The notes beneath the pieces were generated by a model. That model was not told where the DNA came from, did no database searches, and saw only the letters and a program-made list of their open reading frames with translations. The position numbers and the translations under genes are program-made. Below are positions 41,601 through 56,600 of a DNA stretch of 64,000 bases, one piece after another. Position 1 is the stretch's first letter. Each line of letters opens with the position of its first letter. The stretch is from Haliclystus octoradiatus (taxonomy: Eukaryota; Cnidaria; Staurozoa; Stauromedusae; Haliclystidae), in contig OU744453.1 in the NCBI GenBank assembly GCA_916610825.1, positions 13,405,751 through 13,469,750 on the forward strand. The letters are read 5' to 3'.

Positions 41601-44600
41601 TATTCGAATAATTTCTCTATACAGGCCAATTTGAAGATTTGTTTGCCAGTACTTGCCCGTACTTTAATTTAATTTGAAAGTGCGACATTATTTTGAAGTA
41701 CAATATCAAAATGGCAATGAGTGATTAGTAGAAAAAGATTTCAATACCGCAATTGATGCGATGTTCCAATGGTATAATGCTCAGTATCTAATGAAACATG
41801 ATCAATATCCAGGTCGGTTAAAAATATTATCTATATTTTCTATTATACTATAATGTCAGTGCAATTGGGATAAGTGAAGTTAGCGTTCAATCTGACTTTT
41901 AAACCTACAGATTCTTTAGTCGTTGTTTAACAATATTGGTTACGTGAGAAGTAAATCTTTGACAATTTGACATTTGATTAACAATGCAACACAGCAATGC
42001 CCTTTCAAATGTCTGGTGGATATTTTGCTCAAAGCAATGCATGCACGACAGATAAATTAAAATAGAATTCATGTCTCATTTAGTCAAGATACAGCTGTGC
42101 ATTATAGCTCTTAATGTAAAACATAGCTATATCATGTATCTGAAATGTTTATCACTTGAGGGTTTGTACTACAGACCCTACAATCATTGCTAGGAGGCTC
42201 TTAATAATTCCCTCTGAAACAGTTGATCCATCATCATAATATGGCAATCATTTGTCGTTCAGATAAATTCAAGACTAAATTGACAATCAAGGGATAGGAA
42301 TTTCAGATCATCAGAACCAAAGCACAGGTACACTGCGAACGGGAAAAATCAGCACATCTGCCCCTGTGTAAAACAGTTTAGGGGTTCATGAACAGATCAT
42401 GAATGTTAAATGGCAACAAAATTTTCATTAACTATTAATGAACTGTTCATGAACTGTTTGTGAACAGTCTGTGAAGGTTCATGAACTGTTCATGAACTTC
42501 TTAACTGTTTTTTGCAGGGGTGAGTACTTTTTTGCATATTCTCTTATAGACAGTTGATAAGTCAATTACATACTCAATTCAGCATGATTCCCATCCCCAT
42601 TGATAAGTCCACATTTGATAAGAATTTGCATGATCAATTTTGCTGAATTCGACGATGGACATGTACTTTTCATACTTGTGAGATATTTCATAGCCAATCT
42701 AGACAAATCAATAATAGCAATTACATCTTTAATTTTCTTTGATTCGAAAATAAGGATGTGCGAATATGACACAAATCCGAAAATGATCCGATCCAACCGG
42801 TTTAGATTGAAGCACAATCAGATCAGATCTGTTCGGCAAAAAAAAAATTAGTTGAGTAGATGAACTATTCATGAACATCACATAAACAGCTCATGATTAG
42901 TCAATGAACAGTTCATGAACACTTACTTGAACAGTTCATGAAATTTAGAAATTTAAACAACCCAATTTTCATGAATCTTTTTCATGAACTGTTTTCACAG
43001 GGGCGCCATCCCAACTTCAAAGGAAATAATATGTCTTATATTTCAAAAATCTAACCATCTAAATCAAGTTTCTGTAAATTTGATCTAACGCACATCTTCA
43101 TTTCAAAAGAATGTTAAATAAGTTTTCTGATTTCAAGAAATACTGAGTGTTTAACAAACATTGAGCAATCTCACATATATGTGTTTACATCGTATTATAG
43201 TATAATAATTATACACTGAATGTGCAATCACCCTACGAAAAACAGTTAAGGAGTTCATAAACAGTTCATGAACAGTTCATGAACGTTAAATGGCTCCAAT
43301 TTTCCCGAACTGTTCATGAACTGCTCATGAACAGTTTATGACTGTTCATCAACAGTTCATGAACCCTCACAACCAGTTCATGAACAGTTCATGAACAGTT
43401 TATGAAAGTTTGGGGCCATTTAACGTTCATGAACTGTTCATGTACTGTTCATGAACTGCTCATGTACTGTTCATCAACTGTTCATGAACTCCTGGACTTT
43501 TTTTGCAGGCGCATGCCTCGATTTCACATGTCTAAACATGTGAGAGAGTCACATTTCTAAACACCATAGTATTAGTAAACCCAAATTGGTATGTTTGTGT
43601 CGAGTTTCTGTGAAATAGACCTTCAATTGTTTACTGTTCAGTTTTGCTGTAATTATGTTTGACTCATAGAAAATTAAAACTCCAATTTTTTACCTTAACT
43701 GGCTGTATTAAGTGACGTGATTACTTTGCCAAGTTTTTTTTAGATAAACAGATAAGCATTTTTGAGAAATAGGAATTTGAAAACAAGAGAATGAAAGTTG
43801 AGTGACGTCATACTGTAAAAATTCCTATCATGACAAGTTTTATGGTAAAATCACCACAATTATCAAGCATTCGTTTTTTATATTTGAAAATTGAGTTGTT
43901 GTTATGGACAAAACTCAATAACTGTGGTAATTTTACCATAATTGTCATGATAGGAATTTTCAAAGTAAGACTTCATTCAACTTCCATTCTCCATTTTTTA
44001 AGATTTGAAATTCGCACTTTTTAAAATGCTTATTTCTCAAAATATACTTATTTGTTTATCGGAAAAAAAACTTGAGTAAAGGTAAAAATTTTGATTTTCA
44101 ATTCTTATGAGTCAACGATATTGGAAGATTATGTATAGATGATGACGATGATATTATGACATCAAGATATTGTAATTACTTTGCAGTAGAGGAAACTTGA
44201 TCCGACACTTCTGATCGCTGAGGAGTTAAACACGAGAGCACAGAATCAAGGAGGTCTTCATTGTTGCTGTTGTGAAATCCATTCCTGTTAGTTGCAAAAA
44301 AACATGCAAAGAAATATGGTTATCCATCTCTGCATATCCATGTAGCGTACACAATGAATATAAAAATGTCAGCATTGATCCTGTCTGACGTCACACTCTA
44401 AACTGTTAGGGGTATAATTCGATATCTTGTTTTCACTTATTACCTTGCGTTAGGAATCTTACCTTGCCATTTTCCAACAATTATAAAGTTTATCAATGAT
44501 TGTCACCTCTGCGAAAACAGTTCAGGAGTTCATGAACAGTTCATGAAAATTGGAGCCATTTAACCTTCATGAACTGTTCATGAACTCCTAAACTGTCTTC

Positions 44601-47600
44601 CGCAGGGGCAGACACAAACGCATCTAAATAAGAGCAATGTGATCCATGAAATACCAGCATAGGCAGTATAAATTGGTCGATTAGGCATAATATAAGCAAC
44701 TCATTTATCATTTTTTTCTTTTTTTCTAAAGAAAACAGTTGACTATATTATGTTCAAGGTTTATCTCAAATATAGCATAGGTACATTTCAAGAAGAACAG
44801 AGTTATCTCCAGTATTTGGAATAATCAATTTTACTGAAGGCCTAATCAATTTGCAATATATTCTAAGCAAGCTCTGCACTGAACTGAATGCACAGATCAT
44901 AGCAGTTTATTACTAAAATGCAGGGTTCTATAAAGTGGCGACTCCAGGACTTAGAGTCTTGGAAAGATAGCAAAAATTTAGAAAGAGGAGAAGAAAATCG
45001 CTGTATCTAAGTTACAAGTGCTAACCTGCCTTGAAGGGGGGAGGCAATTTATAGAAAATATTTAAAAACTACTTTAAGTACAACCAACAACTTTTTATAA
45101 AACTTCTTTCTGGACAAGCGGGTTGATTTCAAAAAAAAAAGTTTCCAGAATTGCAAAAAAAAAATTCTTTCCCTTTCTCTGTGAAAAACAGTTCAGGAGT
45201 GCATGAACCTTGAATGACCCCAATTTTCATGAAATGTTCATGAATAAGTTCATGAGCTTTCAAGGACAGTTCATGAACAGTACATGAAAATTTTGACCCA
45301 TTTAATGTTCATGAACTGTTCATGAACTCTATAACTGTTTTTACCAGGGGTTTCTTAAGTCTATCTTACCAAAAAAGCAAAAGTAGAAATTTATTAAAAT
45401 TACCAATGAAGTAGTGTGTGAAATATTTCAAGAATTTTCCTATGGAGTAGACTTGCAAATTTGACACCATCTTCAAACATTCCTTTGCCATCCATTATAC
45501 CATTATTTTGATCAATTACTGACTGAAATTGAAATAATGTATTAAAACTCGGTAGGCACAGTCAAGCAATCAATATCAAACACAGCTGGAAGTCTTGGTA
45601 AAGTACCAAACACTTCCTGAATAGGTCTTTGTTAAATATGGCACAATCTAATCCAATTTTATATTTTTTTAAGTCAAATGTATTTTGAGAATAGGATTGA
45701 ATGTACTCTATATAGGACAGAGCGTTTCTAATATTGTTTCCATTTACATGACATTTCAGCTAAGAAGAGATAACCCATTGCACTTATGAGATATACTGCT
45801 GTGATTCTATTGTTTGAATGTTTTACCATCTTGATTGTGCCTTGTGAATTAGGAAGATATATGTTTCACAATGCTAACCGTGCAAAAAACAATTGAGGAG
45901 TTCATGAACAGTTCATGAACGTTCAATGGCCCAAATTTTCATGAACTGTTCATAATCAGTTTGTGAACCTTCATGGACAGTTCATGAACAGTTCATGAAA
46001 TTTGGGGTCATTTAACGTTTGTGAACTGTTCATGAACTCCTTAACTGTTTTCGAATGGGTTTGACAAAAAATAGCAACCTCAAACCCTGGCTGCAGATAC
46101 CAGATCTATCTTTACCCAAACTCAAATTAAACATCATTTGAGATTTTTGAAGAGGCATGACTGAGGCCTCGGGCTCAGGCATGCAAACAAAAATAATTCT
46201 AAATCTCAAATACTAACAACGAGTAATTTTTCATCAAGCTAGTTTAAGGCATTACTGAATAAAAGATTAAGAAGATAGCATGAGAAAGTGAAAAAAAAAA
46301 GAGTCGGTAACAAATATTTGTCTATGTCAGTAATGGCCACTACACAAATAACAATCATTGGCTCTAAAAAATCCAGTCAAATGCGTGCATAATTATTTGA
46401 ATATAACCTTGTGCGCAGAATAGTTCATGAATTGTGTAGATTAAGTACTTGTTTATGTCTCCCTCCTGTCGACCATAGTCTTACAGATATCAAGCAATGT
46501 GCAGGGCTGTCAATTACTAGCATTGTTTTGCGTGGTACCAAAAATTATTACCTAATTCAAAAGAGTAACAAATTATTTTATTCAGGTAATCAAAACAAAG
46601 AAAGTAATCAGTAATTGCTAGACGTAGAAGGTGATCCTGTACGATTACCAAATATAGTAACGATTAGTGATAAAGATGCTTTTTCAGAAAAGTAATTGAT
46701 TACAGGCCAAAATTACTGAAAAAGTAATTAATTACAGTAATCAATTACTTTAGTAATGATTACTAATAAAGATACTTGTTCAGAAAAGTAATTGATTACA
46801 GGCCAAAAATTACTGAAAAAGTAATTAATCACAGTAATAAATTCGCTTGGCACAGTGGAGGTGTTGAACCGATCAAACAATAGAATCACAGCAGGACAGC
46901 TTTTACAAGGACAGTAATTTTACAGTTAAACCGTTCTTAGCTCAAATATATATAAAATGGTCATAGAAACAGGAAAAAGATTATAAAATTGCTATATGAT
47001 GTCTGAATTTTTATATATCACAATTCCATTCTCAAAATATGAATCGGACTTTCAGCGAAGTCTTAAATGAGATTAGAATGTGCTATGTTTAGCAAAGGTT
47101 TGTAGCCTACTGTAAGTGTTTGGTGCTTCACCAAGACTTCTAGCTGTGTGTTGATATTGGACATGTGACTGCGCCTTTCGAATTACTTTAGTAACGATTA
47201 CTCACAGTCCTGGCAATGTGATATATCAATTGAACAATGGTATATTATGCAATTGAAAATATTTTGCAGTAAAATAAATGAATATATACCTGAAACTTAG
47301 CAATGGCACTCTTCAATAGTAACAAAAGCAGAGGAAGGTATTTGACAATGTCGTTCACAAATTCAACAGGGTCTTTGGTGGCAAGACGGGCAAAACCAAT
47401 TGATTTATCAGACTTTGGCTATTCAAAATAATTAAAAAAATTAAATCATTAGAAGCAAGCAATTATTTCTTGGTAACTTAAGAAACATAATTATTTTTTC
47501 TATGTTACAAGGAATCATAGCGCAACAGTTTCTCGTACAGTAATACATTAAACAGAGTATTGATCCCTGCGAAAAAGTTGAATGTGAATTTGCCATGATG

Positions 47601-50600
47601 TCATGAAACTTTTGAACAATTTCAAATGTCATGAACTGTCCGTGATTGTTCATGAACTGTTTATGAAATCATGGATTTTTCACAGGGAAAGTCATTATGA
47701 TTGTGAAGAATCAGCTAGAGATTATAAATACTTAGTTTCGGTTGATGTGACAATAACAATGAGTCACTTGAAAAAAATAAAATCAATATACCTTAAAGAA
47801 TGTCTTTCTTCCAGACGTTGTACTTGGTAATTTAAATTGAACTTTTGAGCACAGGTCTTCAACTAAGTAAATAATAGTTGGTAGAATGATTGAAGAAGCA
47901 GTGATATCCTAAAAAATAGAATAAATCATATAAAACCAGTACATATTTATTTATACAGTGGTGGTACTCATTATCATCATTATCATCAAGGGAAGTTAGT
48001 GTAGTGGTTACGGTGTTGGAGCTTGGCACGCAGGGTCTTGGGTTCAATTCCTGGCAATAGCATTATTGGTTGGTGTCAGGAAGAGCATGCGACCATTAAA
48101 GCTCACACATTCTTTCAAAAAAGACACTTGCTGTAAACAGTGTGTAATATTTCTCCTTGTACAGCTGTTTTTCAATAATTCATATGATTAATCAATGTAC
48201 ATGGGTAAATTGAAATAATTAATTAATAAATAATTGAAATGCTGGAATTGTAGTGCACTAACCTCGTCAAAAAGAGATTCATCTCGTATAGATTTAACAA
48301 CATTTCGATAATTGAATACATCAAATACAGAAACATCTAATTCCCTGAAAAACAAGATTTTTTATTGTAAGGAAATAATTTCAAAATACTTCCACTATGT
48401 GAAAAAAATCCATGAGTTCATGAACAGCTCATGAACATTTTTCTGTGGAACAGTCAAGAAGAGTTTGTGAACACTTCATAGACCGGTTCAGGGACTGGTT
48501 CATGAACGTGAAATTGCCTGAAAATTCATGAACAGTCCATGAATGTCCGGTCCAGTGCTCTAACAGTTGAACTACTTACACGGTCATCTGTTCTGCTTCC
48601 ATAATAACTGCAAGTCACTCTTGTCACTGTGAACTCTTACAGCTACATAGCACGCCGTTAGTTTTGCCGTGCCACATGAGTTGATTTACCAAGTGTCTAG
48701 TGACAATCACATCCCAACAAATATTTGTCTTACCGTAAGCAGTTCTTCAAACTTGTTATTGATTGCGAAATCTGTTTTTCATCTGGGATATCATCAATGA
48801 TATCATCCTCTGCAGTTTCATCACATGCAATCTAGCAAAGAAAAATCAAGACTTATTTTAAAAAAAAAAACACGGAGAAACTAGAAAAATACGACTATTC
48901 TATGAATGTTGTGAGTTTTAAATGCATATCTCAATAAACAGGAAAATATTGCCGATGCAATGGCGTCCACCATTGGTATGTAGCATATTTATTAAAAATA
49001 TCAAATGTATTTTTTATATGTGGCTGAATTTAAATGTTGACATATAAAAGAGAGTTCCTTCAAACGGTAATAACTCTCCAACTTCAATATCAAAATGTTT
49101 GAAAATAGTATCATTCGAATCACTGTGATTTTACTTGGTTTGCTATTTCATTTTCGTTTTGTACTTTTCGTATCAAAACAAAATGCATCTTTTCATTTGG
49201 CGGTCTTTCCTCCTTATGTCATCCCCTGCGAAAAGCCGTTCAGCAGTTCATGAACACTTCATGAACACTTCATGAGCGTTAAGTGGCTACAATTTTTCTG
49301 AACTGTTCATGAAACCTCACAGACTGTTCATGAACTCTTGAACTGTTTTCGCAGGGGATAGCGTGATATTGTTCACAAGGTGTGTCGTGATGGATCTCCT
49401 CAATTCAACTCAGCCCACATTAAACCCAGCAACGTAGTTAACTCATTGCTAGTAATATATATTAAACAAATAGAAATGATTATCCGTGTTGAGTACTCTG
49501 ATACGAACACACTGGGTGCATAATGAGACATGGAAGAGGCTTAATAACACTCTGGCCTCTTGAGTGTATATAGAACAACCCCTGCGAAAAACAGTTCAGG
49601 AGTTCATGAACTGTTCATGAACGTTAAATGGCTCCAACTTTCCTGAACTGTTCATGAACTGTTCATGAACAGTTCATAAACCCTCACAGGCAGTTAATAA
49701 ACAGTTCATGAACAGGTCATGAAAATTTGGGGCAATTTAATGTTCATGAACTGTTCATGAAGTCCTGAATTGTTTTCACAGAGGAATGACTATATTGTAC
49801 TTTGTACATATACAATACATATACAATACTACTCTTCTTGCCAGGAAAGTTTGCGATTCAGGGGGTGTAAAAACAGATATAGATAAATTATGTTGTGACT
49901 GATGACAGAGAGCTGTTTCGATTATTTGCATCATATTCTTTTAAAAATATGTAGACTTTCAAACAATTTTTATCCAAACAAATTATGGCAATTTGGAATT
50001 TAGTAATTAACTCAATGATAAGTAACAACCTGGTCTGCATCCAAACACGTAACATCATTGTTTTTACTTGATGCCGTCTTTTTCTTTCTAAAATTAAGAT
50101 ATCAAACAATTCATTGTTATTTGTATATAACTCACAATTTATTACCAGTTCATAAAAAATTAAGCAATGTGAAATAACACGTTTTTCACAGATCTTTTCG
50201 TAAGGTTTTTATGAACAGTTCATGAATCGTTTCATTGACTGCTTCGAGACTCTCTTTGATAACATGGGAAACAATTCAATATGAGTTACACTTTCACTTC
50301 AGAAGTTCAGTTCAGCAATTTTATATATCTACAGTTAATGCACGCATGTATACATAAACAAGAATTGAATTACGGAGCAAATGCATATTGAAATCTTTCC
50401 TCCTTTTTTGGGTTCAATACCAATCCACAAAACACTTCATATCCTTTTTGGCCAGTTTCTTTGTGTAACCTTTGCACAACCTGTCCAATTTGAACATATA
50501 TCTTTCCAAGAATCCCCCATTTCACATCAGAAGTCCATAGAAGCAGTATTGGATAGCTGGTATCAGGTTAAAAACCCCATAACAACAATCCTACTTTATA

Positions 50601-53600
50601 TAGAACTATCTGTGCAAGGATAGAAATTTATCATAGCTTATAAGCTTCTGAAATTTCAAATGCATACTAATATATCGGTACTTACTTTCCAGATTTACTG
50701 TCATTTTTCTTTTTCTCTAGCGGGGCTTTTGGTGATACACATTTGTTTGCTGCGATGTCAAATTGAAATTGAGGCATTTTGAATGATGCATGATCTATTA
50801 GAAAATGAAACGGCATAATTAAACACGGTGATGATAGATATGCCATAGCGTATCTTCATTTCTATCATTAAACCAAAAATAAAATTATCAACAATTTATT
50901 CAACAACAAAAAATGCATCAAGCTCAACTTGTTTATCACAATGTTGCTTGTTATCATGATTTGTTGCTGCTCATGGTCAGTTTCATTAGTCAAATTCATT
51001 ACCTTTTCATAACATACAAAAACTTGTGAATATGCCAATGTGGTTCATAAGTTTTTTACATTGTGAAAAACTAATGAAAAGTTTTTCACAATTTTATCAT
51101 AATTTTTCACAGCCTGTAGTACTATGTTCCATATAGCATTGATGAAATTAAACACCTCTGTTATTATTTTAAGTCAATTAATTTAAATCGTTATAAAGTC
51201 CATGAACTTTTTTCAAATACGTTATCTGATGTTTGAATCTGTCTTCGATTTATTCAAATCGCGACAGTTTGCTATGGAAACTAATCTGATCTAATTATTA
51301 AAACGGACTCTGAATGAATCACAGTTACGAAAATAAATAGACAATTCTATAAAAAATTTATTCAACAATCTTACTTATAAGACACTGAGCAAGTTGCCTT
51401 GACAGCAGTTGGATGTTAGACAATCTTTTTAAAACTTTACTTTGGATTTCTTTGTCTGAGCTGCTGGCAAATGCATTGATGAGCTAATTGGGAAGAAAAA
51501 AACAACTTCAATTCCTTTATAAAATTAATAGTCCAAATAAATGGGTCAAAATGTTAAACAGACGGTTATATAATGATTTCCTGTGTGAAGACAGTTCATG
51601 AACGTTAAATGGCCTACTTTTTATGAACTTTTCAATAATAAGTTTCATGAAAATTAGGTCATTTCACATCCATGAACAGTTCATAAACAGATCAGGAGGT
51701 TTATAAACATTTCATAAAAAGTACATAAACCGAACAAACTTTTATAACAGGGTCAGTATGTTTTGGTTGTTAAATGAATAAATAAAATAAATAATATCAT
51801 AAACCGCAAAACTGCAATTGATCAAATAAATCAAATTGTTCTTCAAATAACTATCCTGTATTATTCTGTAGCATTGTAGGGTTATTATATATATATATTT
51901 ATAAATCAGTCTTGAATAAGTCTTGAATAATTCTTGAATAAGTCCTGAATGAATGACGATCATCATCATGATGATAATGTTTTTGTGTTGTGTCATTAAT
52001 TGATAATATCAGCAACTTAAGTATACCTCTTGCAACCAGCTGATGGTGTAAACTAACGATAGACAAATTGTATCTTTAATACTTTTATTTGATCTAGAAA
52101 ATGCTTCTAAAGTTGCTTCGTTGAAAAGCGCAATTGGACATCCTAAAGAAGAAAAAATAGTTAATTTATATAATTATCCTTTTCATCTTCAAACTGATCA
52201 ACCCTTAAGAAAAGTTCATGAAAATTGAGCCATTTACCGTTCATGAACTGTTCATGAGCTCCTGAATTGTTCATGAAACCCTCATTAAAGGGTTACCACA
52301 CACTTGCCTTGTTTGTATTCATTTTTACTAAACGAGAAAAAGTTGGGAGACACGAGTGAAGTGCTTAAAAATCACGAGCTCCGAGCGAGTGATTTTTAGC
52401 TTCTCGGGTGGCAAGTGTGTGGTAACCCTTTTCTAAAATAAAACAAACGTCAGAATCTCATTCGAGGGCGAATTCTCAATTCACGAATTCACAATATAAA
52501 AATTCAATTTCAATTCATAAACCAAGCAAAGGAAATCATACAGCAAGATATATATTTTTGAATAAAGAAAGACACATCCAAGAACTTCTGTAATATAAAT
52601 TGTGCATAGTTCTCTAGAAATGTTGATGTACTAATTTTTATCTAAATTTAAGGTTACCTTAAAACAGGTAATAGTCTGCAATTGTCTTTCATTCTGTGTT
52701 TTTATTTTGCATGCTACATGGCAAATAACTCATTTACGACGCTTTTCAATAAATATAAACATCTTGAACTAAATATTGTTTTGTAAACCGTTGCTATAAT
52801 TGAGATATTCAATTGTTAAAATGTCTGTATTTGTTATTGTTAAAAGTAATTGTTGTTAAAATAATTGTTAAAAGTTGAAATGTCTGCATTTTTTCACAGA
52901 TCAAACTTTTGAAGCTAGCGGTTTTTCCCGGTTTTTAAAGCCACGTTTTACCTTAGGATTCCATGCACGCTCTTTCGACCAATCAGATCGCAGAAAACCT
53001 TTGTGATATTTTAGAACAATAGTTCATGGACAGTTCATGGAAATTGAGCCATTTAACATTTATAAACTGTTCATGAGCTCCTGAACTGTTCATGAAACCC
53101 TCATAAATAGTTCATGGACAGCTCATGAAAATTGAGCCATTTACCGTTCATGAACTGTTCATGAAATGTTTATAAGGTTTCATGAACTGTTCATGAACTC
53201 AACAAATTTCGAACAAAGATCGATTTTATTTCCAAAATGATTTTATTTAAATATTGGCTGGTTTCCAACAAAAAATGATTCATTAATTCATTAATGCATC
53301 TACTTTTAATCGATATTTCAGGGATAAGTGAACACATGTTTTATTTCTGCTTAGAGACACACCAGAGACCATTATGGTGATATCTTAGCTTGTCAAAAGT
53401 CTTTAAACTCATATCAGTACATTTCTTTAGATGTTATTCATATTTTTCACGGCAAAATATATTTGTAGTTTACAATTGATAGGTAAAAAAGCATGGAAAA
53501 TATTGAAAAATAATTTTTGTGGTCAAAAATCAAAAATGAAAGCAATCGAATTGGCTTAAAAGATCGATTTTTATTTCCAAAATGATTTTATTTAAATATT

Positions 53601-56600
53601 GGCTGGTTTCCAACAAAAAACGATTTATTAATTGATGTTACTTTTAATCGATATTTCAAACTCCTTAACACAATTTTAATGATGTTGCTATTGTTATTTG
53701 TTGATGTGGTTAATTTATTTGCTGCTGATATTTTACGCGGTTTATTATTTACTTTTTCCCCTCCCTTCCCATCCCTTGTTGGTTGACAAAGGTAAGTATA
53801 ACTAGGAATTCCACTGACTTAGCAGTGTGACTGGAGCTTGGTTGGTGGTGTCAGGTCTGCTATTGGTCAACTAGCTATTGTGTTTTGCTGCCAACCTCCC
53901 ACCAACCAAGCACCTAGGCCAAATTATTGTGATGTTAAGGATTCAAGATAAAGGGTTTAATCTAAATATTGACTGGTTTCCAACAAAAAGCGATTCATTA
54001 ATTGATGTTACTTTTAATCGATATTTCAAACTCCATTATGATCTTGACTAAATAATGCAGATATTTCCTAATGTTCCACGCTGTAACGGATTAACTCGGA
54101 ATAGGCTCGATGTGAGATCATGATGTGATAATAGTTAGCTTCCATCAGACCTTATTTCCCTACCTATTACATCACATCAATGTCAATTACCACATCGGTT
54201 TCCTGATGTGGACATCTGTTTCAAAATCTTTGGATTTGCTTACTAATACGAAAATAGCAGAATCAGATACAGTACAAGAAAGTTAGTTAATGTCCTGAGG
54301 TGAATTAGAGAATTTGTAGGATGGAAAAGAATACAAAAACAACAACACGGATAACTAAACAATCTATTGCAACATTTAATCAATAGAGTTATAGCTTGTC
54401 GAAAAAAATGAAACGTAACAAAAGTCAAACTTTTAAAAAAATTTTGGTACATTTAAAATGTTGTTTCCTTGCATAATTGATGCGATGAATAGTAAAACAA
54501 TTATCAAACTCGTTCTTTTGCATGACATTGAGAATTATCAGACCTCAATGCTCAAGACACTTGCAATTATGCTGCTTTTAAACCATACACATACCTAGCA
54601 ATGCACATATTCCAGACAAGTCGCCACTCTGCTTCTTTTCACACGTTTGAACAAGACGGAATTGAGGTGCCAGACTTGCAAGTTTATGATGCACAATAAG
54701 TCTAACATAAGAATGTAATTAATCAAAAAAGAAATCAAGTAAGACATGATAAACAGTAAAAGTTGACCCTGTTTCCCTGCGACAATGAATTATTCATGAC
54801 CTATTCCCACGTTTGTGAAATGTTCATGAAATTAGTATGATGAAGTTAATGCAGTGTTGCTCATGAAATGATTAATATTCTTCAATAGGGAACAGCATTT
54901 TTTCAAAGTTGTGAAATTGTGAAATTTTGATTTTATGTTTATATCTTCACAATCGTGGTCATCTGTTTAAAGCTTGAATCAACAAAGATGGATAATATAA
55001 TATCAAATATTAATTGGCATGGATAGATGTGTTTCATGATGTCTACTTATGATACTCCATGGCTCCATTGAACCGAATATCAATTTCCAGAAAGGCCGCC
55101 AACTGCTTAGTTTTATAACAAAAAAGTTATATCATTCCATGTCAAAAAAGTTGAAGGATATATTTGCAATGTTGAATATAACCAATGGAAACATTTCACA
55201 AAAAGGAATTTATCGTAAAGGCACATATCCCCTATGAAAAAAATCCAAAGCTTTCAAGTACGGTTCATGAACAGTCAAGTACGGTTTATAAACAGTTCAT
55301 GAACTGGTTCATGAACGTAAAATTGCCAACAGTTCATGAACATTTCATGAACTTTTGGGCAATTTTACATTCATAAAACTCATGAAATTTTTGTCACATG
55401 GGATTTTCATGTAACGTTCACAGAAAACATCATTTGTATGAATCTATTTCACAGATGAACTACCTTTACCTTGACGATGAAGTTGCAGCGTTAGATTCTA
55501 GCTCTTTGAGTAAAATTGGTGCAATATCTATAGCAATTGCTTCTTCGGTTGATTCATCAATGTCAAAACAAAGGTTCACTTGTGAGTTCTCGCTGAAATA
55601 TAAAAAGTAAATATGGTTAAGAACACATTGAAGCTACAACCACTATGCATTATGTCATAACGTATTATATTTTTGTTACGATATTATTCAAAGTAATCTA
55701 CCTCTGTTGTATCGTTTCGCAATCGATTGTGAACTTTTCTTGGAAATGTGCCATCATTGTTTCTGCTACCCATTCCTTCAAGGAAACAAAAGCAAATAAT
55801 TACAAAGACGTGATAGTCTTACCTAAAGGTCGGTTGAGAAGGTGCGTGAAATTTGAAAATGCTTAGAGCATAGATGTTAGAGTATTGATACTAACGACAG
55901 GAAGAAATAGAAAGAGACAAGTAAAGACTATCAAAACCAAAACGAACAGAAATCTGAGCTACATCACCTAATCAACTATCTACTATAGTTGTGTAAATAT
56001 AAATCACATATCATAATATGATAATAATAATAATAATAATAATAACAATAATAATAATATTAATACGGTTAATTATAGTTAATATAATCTCAACATTTAG
56101 TTAGCCATAGTAGGGTTATAAGTAGTATAGATGACCCTTTATTGGATATTACTAGAGTGACCACTATATACAGGTAGCTGTTAAAGCAGGTTTGACATTA
56201 CAGTCAAACTTAGTTATTATATCTGCTCTATTTATGCAGATGAGTAGTTGGACAATAATATAGAATGGGATAATATGTGAGGTACTCTGAACATGAGGTT
56301 ATAGGGGAATGGAATTTGGAACCTAAATTTTTTTAGGGGGGAATTATCATTTATCCACAAACCGGGTAAGCTTGCAGCTTTTTTTCATCGGGGTGGTTGG
56401 GTAATTTGTTAGTATTTTTGAAGCTTGTGTGCGTTTAATAGCCTGATGCCCTTCCTGACGCCAACCTATAGTGCTCCGACCAGGGATTGAGCCCGAGACC
56501 CTGCGGACCGTGGTCCAACGCCCTAACCACTACACCAAGGCCGCGAAATTTGGAACCCAGATTTGCGAGGGAAGCTCATCCATAATGGAAACCAAAGGGG

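Noticed and set aside
42570-42698. Alternative donor (GTAATT) for FANCD2 exon 19
   Set aside because: Its phase would suit direct joining to exon 21, but exon 20 (SGDKEK) clearly lies between and needs the GTATGT donor.
47993-48055. Functional tRNA gene
   Set aside because: Poor acceptor pairing and the same downstream body at the 56395-56545 copy; SINE.
50381-50623. 80-codon plus-strand ORF in FANCD2 intron
   Set aside because: No recognisable domain, no splice or promoter context; probably chance.
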